Positions 51,645 to 60,372 are shown, counted from the stretch's first letter. The stretch: DNA of 64,000 nucleotides from Phenylobacterium sp. Root1290 (GCF_001425305.1 NZ_LMEE01000001.1:81192-145191), one strand, 5' to 3'. Translations and numbers: made by a program. The notes: generated by a model not told the origin, from the letters alone.

Positions 51645-52016
51645 ATGACACCACCTGATGCGACGTCGCCCACTGAACGCTGGTCGCGGGCCAATGGCGG
51701 CATCGAGCGGCGCGCGACGCCACGCGAGCCGGTACTGCTGCCCGCCTTGCTGATCGAGGAGGGCGGGCGCAAGCGTCCGTGCGTGATCCTCGATCGGTCG
51801 GAGGGCGGGCTGCGGATAAACCTGCCGGGCGATGAGCCTGCGCCCGAGACCTTCTGCATCCTCGATCTGGTCACGGGCATGGGCCGCGAGGTCCAGGTCG
51901 CCTGGCGTCGCCCGCCTGAAGTAGGCGTCATGACGCTGCGGGCCTACGATCTCGACCAACCGCAGGAGGGTCTGGGCGAGGCGCTGCGGAAGATCCGGAT
52001 CTCGGTGCTGGGCTAG
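51645..52016 (+). CDS. PilZ-domain protein (candidate c-di-GMP receptor)
   Basis: 123 residues. A PilZ domain covers most of the protein: an RxxxR-like segment ERRATPREPVLLPALL (residues about 21-36), followed by the DxSxxG-like DRSEGGLRINLPG (about 50-62). These two motifs bind c-di-GMP in the family, so binding is likely. No effector domain is attached. It starts 115 bases from the divergent pyrB gene and converges on ruvX with a shared CTAG. Confidence 0.8.
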   Translation: MTPPDATSPTERWSRANGGIERRATPREPVLLPALLIEEGGRKRPCVILDRSEGGLRINLPGDEPAPETFCILDLVTGMGREVQVAWRRPPEVGVMTLRAYDLDQPQEGLGEALRKIRISVLG

Positions 52017-52486
52017 CGCGCCAGCTCGCTCAGGCGGTCGACGGCGCCCTGGAGGATCCAGGCCGCCGCCAGCTTGTCGACGAGCTCGGCGCGTCTGGCG
52101 CGGGTGACGTCGGCTTCCTCGATCAGCACCCGGTTGACGGCCATGGTCGACATGCGCTCGTCCCAGAAGGCGATCGGGATGTCGCGCAGCCGCAGCAGGT
52201 TGCGTGCGAAGGCGCGGTTGGACTGGCAGCGCGTTCCTTCGGTGCCGTCCATGTTGACCGGCAGCCCGATGACGATCGCGCCGACCTCGCGCTCATCGAT
52301 GAGCGCGAACAGGCGGTTCGCCTCAGCCGTGAACTTGGTCTTGCGGATCAGTTCCAGCGGGCTGGCGACCATGCGGGTGACGTCGGACACGGCGACGCCG
52401 ATGGTCTTCTCGCCAAGATCGAGCCCCATGAGGGCGCTATAGCGCGGTAGAAGGGCGGGAAGTTCGGTCAGATCGACGACAGCCAT
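52013..52486 (-). CDS. ruvX: RuvX/YqgF family pre-16S rRNA nuclease
   Basis: 157 residues. RNase H-like fold: LMGLDLGEKTIGVAVSD at the N-terminus supplies the first acidic residue, IVIGLPVNMDGTEG the second region, and FWDERMSTMAVNRVLIE the third acidic motif. The family was named for Holliday-junction resolution and is shown to process the 5' end of 16S rRNA in E. coli. Complete and single-copy in appearance. It lies divergently upstream of gatC, with a 78-base gap. Confidence 0.93.
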   Translation of the reverse strand: MAVVDLTELPALLPRYSALMGLDLGEKTIGVAVSDVTRMVASPLELIRKTKFTAEANRLFALIDEREVGAIVIGLPVNMDGTEGTRCQSNRAFARNLLRLRDIPIAFWDERMSTMAVNRVLIEEADVTRARRAELVDKLAAAWILQGAVDRLSELAR

Positions 52487-52564
52487 GCCGCTTCTTAGCG
52501 GTCATCGCTTGTCAAAGGGAGGCCCACGCGGCTAACCCCTGCCTCGAACCATTAGGAGGGCCCC

Positions 52565-52852
52565 ATGGCCATCGACGCCGCGACCGTTCGTAAGGTCGCG
52601 AGGCTCGCGCGGATCGCCGAGCCCGAGGACAAGCTGGAAGCTCTCGCCAAAGAGCTCAACGGGATCATGACCTGGATTGAGCAGCTGGGCGAAGTCGACA
52701 CCGACGGCGTCGAGCCGATGACCTCGGCGGTGGCCGTGGCGTTGCCGATGCGCGAGGACGTGGTCACCGACGGCGGGGACGCCGCCAAGGTCCTGTCGAA
52801 CGCGCCCAAGACCGTGGATGGCTTCTTCGTCGTGCCGAAGGTGGTGGAATAA
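52565..52852 (+). CDS. gatC: Asp/Glu-tRNA amidotransferase subunit C
   Basis: 95 residues, the small stabilising subunit of GatCAB. Features are the N-terminal [37 protein letters not shown] helical region and the C-terminal RED-type [14 protein letters not shown] and VPKVVE. A strong AGGAGGG site lies upstream of the ATG. Its stop overlaps the gatA start (TAATG). Confidence 0.96.
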   Translation: MAIDAATVRKVARLARIAEPEDKLEALAKELNGIMTWIEQLGEVDTDGVEPMTSAVAVALPMREDVVTDGGDAAKVLSNAPKTVDGFFVVPKVVE

Positions 52853-54324
52853 TGAGCTCTCTCACCTCGCTGACGCTGAAGGCCGCGCTCGACGGCCTGG
52901 CGGACAAGTCGTTCTCCTCCGAGGAACTGACCAAGGCGCACGTGGACGTGGTCGCGGCCGCCAAGCCGCTGAACGCCTTCATCCTTGAGACCCCGGACAA
53001 GGCCATCGAGATGGCCAAGGCCTCGGACGCTCGCCGCGCCAGGGGCGAGGCCGGGGCGCTGGACGGCGCGCCGCTGGGCATCAAGGACCTGTTCTGCACC
53101 GAGGGCGTCCGCTCGACCGCCTGTTCGAACATTCTCGGCAACTTCGTCCCGACCTACGAATCCACCGTCACCGCCAATCTGTGGCGCGACGGCGCGGTCA
53201 TGCTGGGCAAGCTGAACCTCGACGAATTCGCGATGGGCTCGTCCAACGAGACCTCGGCCTTCGGGCCGGTGGTGAACCCGTGGCGCTCGGAAGGCTCCAA
53301 CGCCAAGCTGACGCCGGGCGGCTCGTCGGGCGGCTCGGCCGCGGCGGTGGCGGCCGACCTCTGCCTGGGCGCGACCGCGACGGACACCGGCGGCTCGATC
53401 CGCCAGCCCGCGGCCTTCACCGGCACGGTCGGGATCAAGCCGACCTACGGCCGTTGCTCGCGTTGGGGCGTGGTGGCCTTTGCCTCGTCGCTCGACCAGG
53501 CCGGCCCGATCGCCAAGACGGTCGAGGACGCCGCGATCCTGCTGAAGTCGATGTCGGGCCACGACCCGAAGGACTCGACCAGCCTGGACATCGAGACCCC
53601 CGACTTCCCCAGCTTTGTCGGCAAGTCGGTGAAGGGCCTGCGGATCGGCATTCCGAAGGAGTACCGCGTCGACGGCATGCCGCCCGAGATCGAGAAGCTC
53701 TGGGAGCAGGGCATCGCCTGGCTCAAGGAAGCCGGCTGCGAGATCGTCGAGGTCTCTTTGCCGCACACCAAGTACGCCCTGCCGGCCTACTACATCGTCG
53801 CTCCGGCCGAGGCGTCCTCGAACCTCGCCCGCTATGACGGCATGCGTTTTGGCCTGCGCGAGCCCGGCGGCAACCTGACCGAGACCTACGAGAACACCCG
53901 CGCCGCGGGCTTCGGGGCCGAGGTCAAGCGTCGCATCCTGATCGGCACGTATGTGCTGTCGGCCGGCTACTACGACGCCTACTACGTCAAGGCCCTGAAG
54001 GTCCGTCGGCGCATCGCCGACGACTTCGACCAGGCCTTCCAGAAAGTTGACGCTCTGCTGACCCCCACCGCGCCGTCCGCGGCGTTCGGGCTGGGCGAGA
54101 ACGCCGACGATCCGGTGGCGATGTACCTGAACGACATCTTCACCGTGACGGTGAACCTGGCCGGCCTGCCGGGCATGAGCATTCCGGCCGGCGTCGACGC
54201 CGGCGGCCTGCCGCTGGGCCTGCAGCTGATCGGCAAGGCGCTGGACGAGGGCACGCTGTTCTCGCTGGGCGGCGCGATCGAGAAGGCCGCCGACTTCAAG
54301 GCCAAGCCCGCCAAGTGGTGGTAG
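52852..54324 (+). CDS. gatA: Asp/Glu-tRNA amidotransferase subunit A
   Basis: 490 residues. An amidase-signature enzyme that releases ammonia from glutamine for conversion of Glu-tRNA(Gln) or Asp-tRNA(Asn). The catalytic triad elements are the lysine in PLGIKDLF (near 78), the cis-Ser in the [16 protein letters not shown] segment (near 154) and the nucleophile Ser in [11 protein letters not shown] (near 180). Complete length. Directly downstream of gatC; gatB follows 510 bases later, past a small gene on the other strand. Confidence 0.97.
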   Translation: MSSLTSLTLKAALDGLADKSFSSEELTKAHVDVVAAAKPLNAFILETPDKAIEMAKASDARRARGEAGALDGAPLGIKDLFCTEGVRSTACSNILGNFVPTYESTVTANLWRDGAVMLGKLNLDEFAMGSSNETSAFGPVVNPWRSEGSNAKLTPGGSSGGSAAAVAADLCLGATATDTGGSIRQPAAFTGTVGIKPTYGRCSRWGVVAFASSLDQAGPIAKTVEDAAILLKSMSGHDPKDSTSLDIETPDFPSFVGKSVKGLRIGIPKEYRVDGMPPEIEKLWEQGIAWLKEAGCEIVEVSLPHTKYALPAYYIVAPAEASSNLARYDGMRFGLREPGGNLTETYENTRAAGFGAEVKRRILIGTYVLSAGYYDAYYVKALKVRRRIADDFDQAFQKVDALLTPTAPSAAFGLGENADDPVAMYLNDIFTVTVNLAGLPGMSIPAGVDAGGLPLGLQLIGKALDEGTLFSLGGAIEKAADFKAKPAKWW

Positions 54325-54353
54325 GCGCCTGAGGCCAAACCTCCGGGCATAGA

Positions 54354-54384
54354 AAAGCCCCCGTCCTGCAAAGGGCGGGGGCTT
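54354..54384. terminator. Intrinsic terminator after gatA and the facing small gene
   Basis: A 14-bp stem with one G-T pair (AAAGCCCCCGTCCT against AGGGCGGGGGCTTT), loop of 3-4 bases. It lies between the convergent gatA and the minus-strand secreted-protein gene, with runs of T on both sides, so it can serve both transcripts. Confidence 0.85.
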
Positions 54385-54395
54385 TGTTCGTCAGC

Positions 54396-54713
54396 CTACT
54401 TCTTCAGCTTGTCCAGGTCGGCCTGGAGGGCCTTGAGCTGGTCGTCGGTGATGGCGCCCTGGCTCATCGGCTGGACCTGCTTGAGGGTCATGCCCTTGAA
54501 CTGGTCGTAGGCCTCGTGAGTCGTCACGCCCGGCAGGTTCTTGTCGAGCGCGGCCTTGCCTTCGGCGGTGGCGGCGATGTCGGAGATCGGCGTGTTCTCG
54601 GCCGAAAGCGCGGCGGCGTGGCCGGCGTGCGCGTCCTGGGCGAGGGCCGGGGCGGCCATGGCGCCGAGCGAGATCGACAGGCCGACGAGACCGGCAGTAA
54701 ACGTTTTCATCAT
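54396..54713 (-). CDS. Small secreted protein of unknown function
   Basis: 105 residues. An N-terminal signal peptide (about 1-25, ending in ALAQD) is followed by a short helical domain with an internal HAGH (His-rich) motif and TPISDIAATAEGKAALDKNLPGV, ending LKALQADLDKLKK. The pattern TPISDIAATAEGKAVLDKxLPGL is shared by small periplasmic proteins in Caulobacterales and relatives, without a known role. It is encoded against gatA and gatB, between them. The start could be the second Met, one codon on. Confidence 0.72.
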   Translation of the reverse strand: MMKTFTAGLVGLSISLGAMAAPALAQDAHAGHAAALSAENTPISDIAATAEGKAALDKNLPGVTTHEAYDQFKGMTLKQVQPMSQGAITDDQLKALQADLDKLKK

Positions 54714-54834
54714 TGTGGTGTTTCCTCATTTCCCCGCATTTGAGGCGCGGATTTCAGCGCCAGTTCCGCCTTTTGCGCAAGGGATTTCGAGGGTCCCGCT
54801 TTCGCTCGCGCGCGAGGGGCGCTAGGAAGCGGCC

Positions 54835-56331
54835 ATGACTGATACGTCGAAGCTGATCGCCGGCCGCACCGGCCAATGGGAAGTGGTTCTGGGCCTGGAG
54901 GTTCACGCTCAGGTCGCCTCGAACGCCAAGCTGTTCTCCGGCGCGGCGGTCGGATTCGGCGCCGGCCCCAACCAGCAGGTTTCGCTGGTCGACGCCGCGA
55001 TGCCCGGCATGCTGCCGGTCATCAACAAGCACTGCGTCGAGCAGGCGGTGAAGACGGGCCTTGGCCTGAAGGCGCAGATCAATCTGAAGAGCCACTTCGA
55101 CCGGAAGAACTATTTCTATCCGGACCTGCCGCAAGGCTATCAGATCAGCCAGTTCAAGGACCCGATCGTCGGCGAGGGCGAGGTCATCGTCGAGCACGAC
55201 GACGGCACGACCTTTACGGTCGGCATCGAGCGCCTGCACCTGGAGCAGGACGCCGGCAAGAGCCTGCACGACCAGGACCCGAACTCGACCTATGTCGACC
55301 TGAACCGGGCCGGCACGGCGCTGATGGAGATCGTCTCGCGCCCGCACATGCGCTCGTCGGCCGAGGCCGCGGCCTATGTGAAGAAGCTGCGCACCATCCT
55401 GGTCTATCTGGGCACCTGCGACGGCGACATGGAGAAGGGCAACCTGCGCGCCGATGTGAACGTCTCGGTCTGCCGTCCCGGCGCCTACGAGAAGTTCCGC
55501 GAGACCGGGGATTTCAGCCACTTGGGCACGCGCTGCGAGATCAAGAACGTCAACTCGTACCGCTTCATCCAGCAGGCGATCGAGTACGAGGCGCGCCGCC
55601 AGATCGAGATCATCGAGGATGGCGGCAAGATCGACCAGGAGACCCGCCTGTTCGACCCGAACAAGGGCGAGACGCGGTCGATGCGCTCCAAGGAAGAGGC
55701 GCACGACTACCGCTACTTCCCCGATCCGGACCTGCTGCCGCTGGAACTGGACCCGACCTGGGTGAAGGCCATCGAGGCCTCGCTGCCCGAGCTGCCGGAC
55801 CCCAAGAAGGCCCGCCTGCAGTCGCAGTACGGCCTGTCGGCCTATGACGCCGGCGTGCTGATCACCGAGCAGGCCCGCGCCGACTTCTTCGAGGAAGCCG
55901 CCAAGGGACGCGACGCCAAGCTGACCGCCAACTGGGTCACCAACGAGCTGGCGGCCAAGCTGACCGCCGGCGGCCTGGCCATCGAGGACAGCCCGCTGAA
56001 GCCCGACGCCATCGCCGAGCTGGTGGCGTTGATCGAGGAGGGGGTGATCTCCTCCAAGATCGCCAAGGACGTCTTCGAGCGCATGTGGGCCGGCGAAGGC
56101 CGCCCCCGCGAAATCGTCGAGAAGCAGGGGCTGCAGCAGGTGTCCGACACCGGCGCGCTCGAGAAGATCATCGAGGAGCTGATCGCCGCCAATCCGGGTC
56201 AGGCCGAGGCGGTGAAGGAGAAGCCCCAGGCGATCGGATGGTTCGTCGGCCAGGTCATGAAGGCCACCGGCGGCAAGGCCAACCCAGGCGCCGTGAACCA
56301 GCTGCTCAAGGCCAAGCTGGGCATCGAATAG
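54835..56331 (+). CDS. gatB: Asp/Glu-tRNA amidotransferase subunit B
   Basis: 498 residues. Phosphorylates and then amidates the mischarged aminoacyl-tRNA. The catalytic cradle domain is marked by [43 protein letters not shown] and [21 protein letters not shown] [20 protein letters not shown], plus [13 protein letters not shown] helical region and a YqeY-like tail ([42 protein letters not shown]) close the protein. Complete, followed by a strong terminator. Confidence 0.97.
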   Translation: MTDTSKLIAGRTGQWEVVLGLEVHAQVASNAKLFSGAAVGFGAGPNQQVSLVDAAMPGMLPVINKHCVEQAVKTGLGLKAQINLKSHFDRKNYFYPDLPQGYQISQFKDPIVGEGEVIVEHDDGTTFTVGIERLHLEQDAGKSLHDQDPNSTYVDLNRAGTALMEIVSRPHMRSSAEAAAYVKKLRTILVYLGTCDGDMEKGNLRADVNVSVCRPGAYEKFRETGDFSHLGTRCEIKNVNSYRFIQQAIEYEARRQIEIIEDGGKIDQETRLFDPNKGETRSMRSKEEAHDYRYFPDPDLLPLELDPTWVKAIEASLPELPDPKKARLQSQYGLSAYDAGVLITEQARADFFEEAAKGRDAKLTANWVTNELAAKLTAGGLAIEDSPLKPDAIAELVALIEEGVISSKIAKDVFERMWAGEGRPREIVEKQGLQQVSDTGALEKIIEELIAANPGQAEAVKEKPQAIGWFVGQVMKATGGKANPGAVNQLLKAKLGIE

Positions 56332-56333
56332 CA

Positions 56334-56363
56334 AAAACGCCCCGGAGCGATCCGGGGCGTTTT
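56334..56363. terminator. Bidirectional intrinsic terminator between gatB and rcnB-like gene
   Basis: A perfect 13-bp stem (AAAACGCCCCGGA) with a GCGA loop, flanked by TTTTCATTT on the plus strand and TTTTTGC on the minus strand. It begins 3 bases past the gatB stop and lies just past the end of the convergent rcnB-like gene. Confidence 0.9.
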
Positions 56364-56377
56364 CATTTCTAGATCAA

Positions 56378-56884
56378 CTAGTTGTTGATGATGTCGAAGA
56401 TGATGCCGGTGGCGAGCGCCGCCAGCAGATAGTCGTCTCCGACCCGATACCAGGCGTAGCCGCGCGGCGGCTGGCGCAGGTGGTAGCGATGGTAGTCGTT
56501 CACCACATAGCCCCGGTAATAGGGCGGCAGATGCCCCCCGCGGCGCCAGGCGGCGTAGCCCGGACGGTAGTAGGGGTTGCCGTAATAGGCCTGCGGCGGC
56601 GGGCCGTAGTACCAGCGGTTGTTATAGTAATAGCCGTTGTGGCGGCCGCGATCCCAGCTGGAGTGGCGGCGGTCGTCGCGGCGGTCGTCGCGCCAGCGAT
56701 CCCCACGGCGGTCGTCCCGGTGATCCCAGCGGCGGTTGTCGTGACGGTCGTTGCGGTCCCAGCGCTGCTCGTGGCGATCGCGCCCGCGGCCGCGATCATC
56801 GTCGGCCAGAGCCGAGGTGGCGGTGAACGCCATCGGGCCGGCGACAGCGGCGGCCGTGGCTAGGCTCAAGATCAGGCGTTTCAT
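56378..56884 (-). CDS. RcnB family periplasmic protein
   Basis: 168 residues. A signal peptide (about 1-27, ending ALA) is followed by an extreme low-complexity segment of Arg, Asp, Trp and His (about 29-82), a Tyr-rich stretch, and a conserved C-terminal RcnB domain: GYVVNDYHRYHLRQPPRGYAWYRVGDDYLLAALATGIIFDII. RcnB in E. coli tunes nickel and cobalt efflux; alphaproteobacterial members are abundant and less understood. An AGGAGG site sits just before the ATG. Confidence 0.88.
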   Translation of the reverse strand: MKRLILSLATAAAVAGPMAFTATSALADDDRGRGRDRHEQRWDRNDRHDNRRWDHRDDRRGDRWRDDRRDDRRHSSWDRGRHNGYYYNNRWYYGPPPQAYYGNPYYRPGYAAWRRGGHLPPYYRGYVVNDYHRYHLRQPPRGYAWYRVGDDYLLAALATGIIFDIINN

Positions 56885-57249
56885 GGCGGGGCCTCCTGCT
56901 CAATCGTACTCGTTATCGGCAAACCTGCCGATTGGCGGCTGAACTCTAGCTGAACGGCTCCGTCAGCTTCGCAATGGGCCGAATTTCTTCACATTAGGCA
57001 GGGGTGGCGGCAGGTTTCCGGCCTCGCCCCGCAGGAACCTGCCGACGCGGCGGGCGGCTGGCCTTTAAGATTCTGGAGACGGAGGTTTCCGTTCAGTAAA
57101 AACGCCGAATAGTCGGGGTCTGATAGAAATCGAACATGGATTTTTCGAGTTAACCCTATCTTCAGTGCGCATCGACTTACCTGCGCTCAGGATCGTCGGG
57201 ATCGGAACCCAGAACGGGGGCGGAGCGACGGGGCTAGGGAAACCAAGTC
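56885..57249. other. Intergenic region between rcnB-like and Sel1-like genes
   Basis: A 365-base divergent region. It contains an AT-richer patch with GAGTTAACC near 57149-57157, a single TTAA half-site, but no full CtrA, Fur or GANTC arrangement and no convincing small ORF. Confidence 0.5.
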
Positions 57250-57513
57250 ATGCTTACGAGCGTGGAGAACCAACTGCCGCTGCCGACCGCCGAGTCGACG
57301 GGGGATGAGCTGTTCAAGATGGGCTTGCTCTATTCGACGGGTCAGGGCGGCGCGCCGCTGGACTACGTCTCGGCCCACATGATGTTCAACCTGGCTGCGA
57401 TGCGCGGCTCGGTCGAAGCCAAGGTCTACCGCAAGGAACTGAGCCAGGAGATGGCCTCCGACGAGGTCGCCGAGGCCCAGCGCCAGGCTCGCGAGTGGCT
57501 GGCCCACGGCTGA
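57250..57513 (+). CDS. Short Sel1-repeat-like protein
   Basis: 87 residues. The core FKMGLLYSTGQGGAPLDYVSAHMMFNLAAMRGSVEAKVYRKEL has the spacing of one to two Sel1-like (TPR-related) repeats, and no signal peptide or membrane segment is seen. Single-unit Sel1-like proteins are frequent in Caulobacter relatives and are of unknown function; Sel1 repeats normally mediate protein contacts. It is monocistronic. Confidence 0.75.
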   Translation: MLTSVENQLPLPTAESTGDELFKMGLLYSTGQGGAPLDYVSAHMMFNLAAMRGSVEAKVYRKELSQEMASDEVAEAQRQAREWLAHG

Positions 57514-57940
57514 CGCCGATAGGCCTCTGACGGGCGGCCTGCCTGGTCGCCGGGGCGTATGAGAAAAGCTCGCCGCGGCCTGGGAGCCCAGGTCCAGCGC
57601 GCGCATGCCGGGCGGCAATGTCATCAGCAGCCGCAGCGGGTTCGGCCCCCGCCTAAGGAGCGTCGTCCTTGGACGTCAGCGGATGGCGGTCCAGCTAAGG
57701 CGGCTGGCTCCCTCGTGAGCGCCTGCGGTCTTGGTTCTTCGTCGCGTTCAGGATGTTTCGGGCGGTTCCCCAGACCCTCCAAGCTTCTGAGGAGGGGGGG
57801 AAGCGGAAGTTCGCCGAGCGCTCCTTTTGACGCCTAAGCGGATGACTAGCTGGTTCGCTTCAAGGCGCCGGGGACGAGCCCGTCAGCACTCGTCTGCCCG
57901 CCCAGTTCGGGCTCAGGCGGCCCAAACCCAGAGATTTCGC
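57514..57940. other. Intergenic stretch without a supported gene
   Basis: 427 bases between the Sel1-like gene and the acetyltransferase gene's 3' end. Open frames on both strands lack ribosome-binding sites and have arginine/serine-rich translations with no recognisable family. A G-run (GAGGAGGGGGGG near 57791-57801) is present. I see no tRNA or terminator. Confidence 0.45.
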
Positions 57941-58732
57941 TCAGACGAAGTGGCGCGCCATCCAGTCGACGCCGAATGCTACGAGGTCACGGGCGTCCAG
58001 CAGCTCGCTGGCCGCCCGACCGACCCGCCCCTGGGCACCGCGCCCTTCGGCCAGATACGTCTTCAGGATCGTCGCGAAATAGTCCTCGCCAGCCCATTCC
58101 ACGATCCCTCTGGAGTCGTCGAGGCAACGCACTTTGCGGACGACCGGGCCGTCCGTCCCCACCACCCGCCTGTGGCGGACGACCCGACGTTTTTCGGCTA
58201 GCGGGACCAGGTACTCCGCATGGTGCAGGAGGGTCACCGTGTCAGGGTCCGCTCCCAACCGCAGCACCGATCCGGCACGATCGCAGAGATGCTGCAGGGG
58301 CGAGCCATGACCATAGTAGTCGTCCCAGGGTGGATTCCGCAGCAGCGTGGCCGCCAATCCCCCGCGCGCGCCGAACCGGCCCTCCGGATTTTCGCTCACC
58401 AGTGTGCCCGGATACTGTCGCATGGCCTCCGCCAGATGGCCCACGTCCTCCTCGGCCTCGGTGACCAGCGGGTCGAATGGGGCGGCGTTGACGAGCAGCT
58501 TCGCGCGCTCCGCCTCCGGCTGCTCATTGACCCAGTCCCACTCGTTTTTGGCGCCCAGAACCATCATCCAGCCGCCGTTCGGCCCCACCGCCGCATCAAG
58601 CGCCCCAATCACGCCCCCAGGCCCGCCTTTCACCGGGCCGATCTTCCGCAGCGACGCATGGACCATCACCGCATCGCCGTGCTTCACGCCCAGCGCCGCT
58701 AGGTCACCCGCGATCTCACCGACAGTGCGCAT
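57941..58732 (-). CDS. Aminoglycoside N(3)-acetyltransferase family protein
   Basis: 263 residues of the AAC(3) fold. Family landmarks are VMVHASLRKIGPVKGGPGGVIGALDAAVGPNG near the N-terminus, a FDPLVTEAEEDVGHLAEAMRQYPGTLVSENPEGRFGARG segment, HGSPLQHLCDRAGSVLRLGAD and TLLHHAEYLV with the conserved His-Glu. Such enzymes acetylate the 3-amino group of aminoglycosides with acetyl-CoA; distant relatives (FrbF, YokD types) act on other amines, so resistance is not certain. The start lies 3 bases after the stop of a 46-residue ORF. Confidence 0.85.
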   Translation of the reverse strand: MRTVGEIAGDLAALGVKHGDAVMVHASLRKIGPVKGGPGGVIGALDAAVGPNGGWMMVLGAKNEWDWVNEQPEAERAKLLVNAAPFDPLVTEAEEDVGHLAEAMRQYPGTLVSENPEGRFGARGGLAATLLRNPPWDDYYGHGSPLQHLCDRAGSVLRLGADPDTVTLLHHAEYLVPLAEKRRVVRHRRVVGTDGPVVRKVRCLDDSRGIVEWAGEDYFATILKTYLAEGRGAQGRVGRAASELLDARDLVAFGVDWMARHFV

Positions 58733-58735
58733 CGC

Positions 58736-58876
58736 TTACCTCGCGTAGCGGTTGAAGATGTATGCGCCGCGGATCGAGGTAATACCGCCGTCCTCGGCCA
58801 GGTCATTCAGCACCCTCAGCGCAGCGAGGGCTCCGGTTGCACCCCCGGTCTCGCCGACGGTTGAGCACCAAGCCAT
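58736..58876 (-). CDS. 46-residue ORF or gene remnant upstream of the acetyltransferase gene
   Basis: Codes for a 46-residue peptide (begins MAWCSTVGET, ends GAYIFNRYAR) with protein-like composition, stopping 3 bases before the acetyltransferase ATG. Just upstream on the same strand another frame reads SSDEIAVVICMGANGLVLN, also protein-like, so this may be the end of a decayed, frameshifted gene rather than a real small gene. I do not recognise a family. It has no clear ribosome-binding site. Confidence 0.3.
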   Translation of the reverse strand: MAWCSTVGETGGATGALAALRVLNDLAEDGGITSIRGAYIFNRYAR

Positions 58877-59259
58877 TCGCACCCATGCAGATTACCACCG
58901 CGATCTCGTCACTGCTCAATCAGTCCGACACCTGAGTACGCGGCTGGCAACAGCGGCTTTCGGGCCTATGTCCTTTGGGGACGAAAGCGCACGCCAAACA
59001 GCGGGCGCGCTGAAGGTCCGCCTTGGGTCGATTTCGGCCGAAGCCTCTGGCACGGACAACGGACATTGGCCTCCGCGCCAGAGATCCGACTTCTTCAACA
59101 CAATCGGTCATTGGCCGAAATCGCCACCCAGACTTCAGGCAGAGCCGCCAGCGCCTGCAAGCCACGTCCTGGGCCGTTCGCTCCCCCTCGGACCAAGCTT
59201 GATCCCGGCAAACTGCGGGCTGAACCTGATATGGTTGTCGCTCGCCTTGAACGTCCCAC
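58877..59259. other. Intergenic stretch upstream of the DUF1801 gene, with one repeat copy
   Basis: 383 bases with no convincing gene on either strand. It carries repeat copy A (59016-59035) and a nearby CGGACATT (59063-59070). The open frames crossing it lack start signals and recognisable content. Confidence 0.45.
59016..59035 (+). repeat. Short intergenic repeat, copy A
   Basis: Matches GTCCGC-N4-GGTCGATYTC exactly. Followed by GGCCGAAGCC. Two further copies occur at 59719-59738 and 60373-60392, each in a gap between genes. Confidence 0.6.
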
Positions 59260-59628
59260 ATGCAGAAGCCCGTCCTGAGCATGCTCGCCGATCACGACGC
59301 CTATATCGCCGAGGCGCCTGAAAGCCTTCGCCCGCTGCTGGTTCGATTGCGCGCCCAGCTTGCGCAGGCGCTGCCTGACGCCGAAGAGGTCATCGCCTAC
59401 AAGATGCCGGGGTTCAGGATCGGAAACTCCATCATCGCGGGCTATGCGGCGTTCAGTAAGCAATGCGGCCTCTATCTGTCGCCGGCCGCCATCGCATCGC
59501 ATGCCGACGACATCGCCGCGGCCGGGCTGAAGTCCACCAAGACAGGCGTCACTTTCTCGCCCATCCGGCCGATCCCGGACGGGCTCGTTGAGAAACTCGC
59601 CCTGGCTTCCCGAAGGGAAAATCACTGA
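59260..59628 (+). CDS. DUF1801 (YdhG-like) domain protein
   Basis: 122 residues. DUF1801 proteins have a YjbR/CyaY-like fold: MPDAEEVIAYKMPGFRIGNSIIAGYAAFSKQCGLYLSP-type core, here PDAEEVIAYKMPGFRI, and the C-terminal STKTGVTFSPIRPIPDGLVEKLA. Function is unknown; the fold is shared with frataxin-like and MmcQ/YjbR proteins. It is flanked on both sides by copies of the intergenic repeat and has no operon partner. Confidence 0.82.
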   Translation: MQKPVLSMLADHDAYIAEAPESLRPLLVRLRAQLAQALPDAEEVIAYKMPGFRIGNSIIAGYAAFSKQCGLYLSPAAIASHADDIAAAGLKSTKTGVTFSPIRPIPDGLVEKLALASRRENH

Positions 59629-59718
59629 GCGGTCGATTGGCGCTGGCCAACCATCGCTGACGATAAGGACATTCGCATTGCGGCCTGGAGGCTATTGTCG
59701 GCGTGTGGGCCTACGCCT

Positions 59719-59738
59719 GAAATCGACCCATAGCGGAC
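59719..59738 (-). repeat. Short intergenic repeat, copy B
   Basis: On the minus strand matches GTCCGC-N4-GGTCGATYTC exactly. It lies in the gap between the DUF1801 gene and the end of the barstar-like gene. Confidence 0.6.
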
Positions 59739-59744
59739 ATGGAC

Positions 59745-60266
59745 CTACGTCGGTTTCAGGATTCGGCTGCTGTTCAGCCACTCGGCTTGGTTCCACGTTG
59801 CCCCGCGGGCCCCAAGCGCCGCAGCATGAAAGGAGCCGTCATTCGTCTGCACGAGCGCAAGCAGTCGGCGACCGATGAGTAGTTGATTGCGCGATTGGTA
59901 CTCGATGACGTCCAGCACTCCATTTGCCAGCGTCGGGTTCTCGGCGATGAGTTGGTGGAAGCCTTCCAGACAGAGCGCGAGGCATCCTGTTGGTCCGAAA
60001 GGTGGATCGCGTAGCCCGTCATTCAGCGCATCTAGATTGCCAGTCCAAGGTTCATACCCGAATTGGCCGAGCCAATTCAGACCGAAGCCGACGTCGGCGG
60101 TAAACTGATCGGAGGTGGTGCAAAGGACCTCGACGAGTCGATAGTCGAGAGCCCGAAGCGCCTCCTTGGCGTCGTCGAACAGTCGCTTACGCCAAAAGAG
60201 CGTCACCGCTCCGTGAGCGAGCAACTCCCAGTCTGCTCTGAGCTTGTCATCGTCGGTCGTGAACAT
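59745..60266 (-). CDS. Barstar-family protein (orphan)
   Basis: 173 residues. The N-terminal strand GAVTLFWRKRLFDDAKEALRAL, then the hallmark inhibitor helix region FGYEPWTGNLDALNDGLRD (about 69-87), match barstar, the protein inhibitor of the RNase barnase. The Asp and Asn of NLDALND are intact. The protein is longer than barstar itself (about 90 residues), with a C-terminal extension ending SSRILKPT. No barnase-type RNase or contact-dependent toxin is adjacent, so it may be an orphan immunity protein or a regulator of an endogenous RNase. Confidence 0.78.
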   Translation of the reverse strand: MFTTDDDKLRADWELLAHGAVTLFWRKRLFDDAKEALRALDYRLVEVLCTTSDQFTADVGFGLNWLGQFGYEPWTGNLDALNDGLRDPPFGPTGCLALCLEGFHQLIAENPTLANGVLDVIEYQSRNQLLIGRRLLALVQTNDGSFHAAALGARGATWNQAEWLNSSRILKPT

Positions 60267-60372
60267 GCCTACAAACCTAAACCGCCCGCATGTCCGCTAA
60301 CCACCCCTAGCCGACGTTTGAGACGTCTGCTCTCGGGCGCAGAGGCCCTTGTCGGGACCGAAGCCTGTGACT

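Noticed and set aside
57559..57837. A 92-codon plus-strand frame in the gap before the acetyltransferase gene
   Set aside because: Arg/Pro/Ser-rich composition, no ribosome-binding site, no recognisable motif.
58752..59321. A 189-codon plus-strand frame crossing repeat copy A and overlapping the DUF1801 gene
   Set aside because: No family resemblance, and it overlaps a recognisable gene start in another frame.
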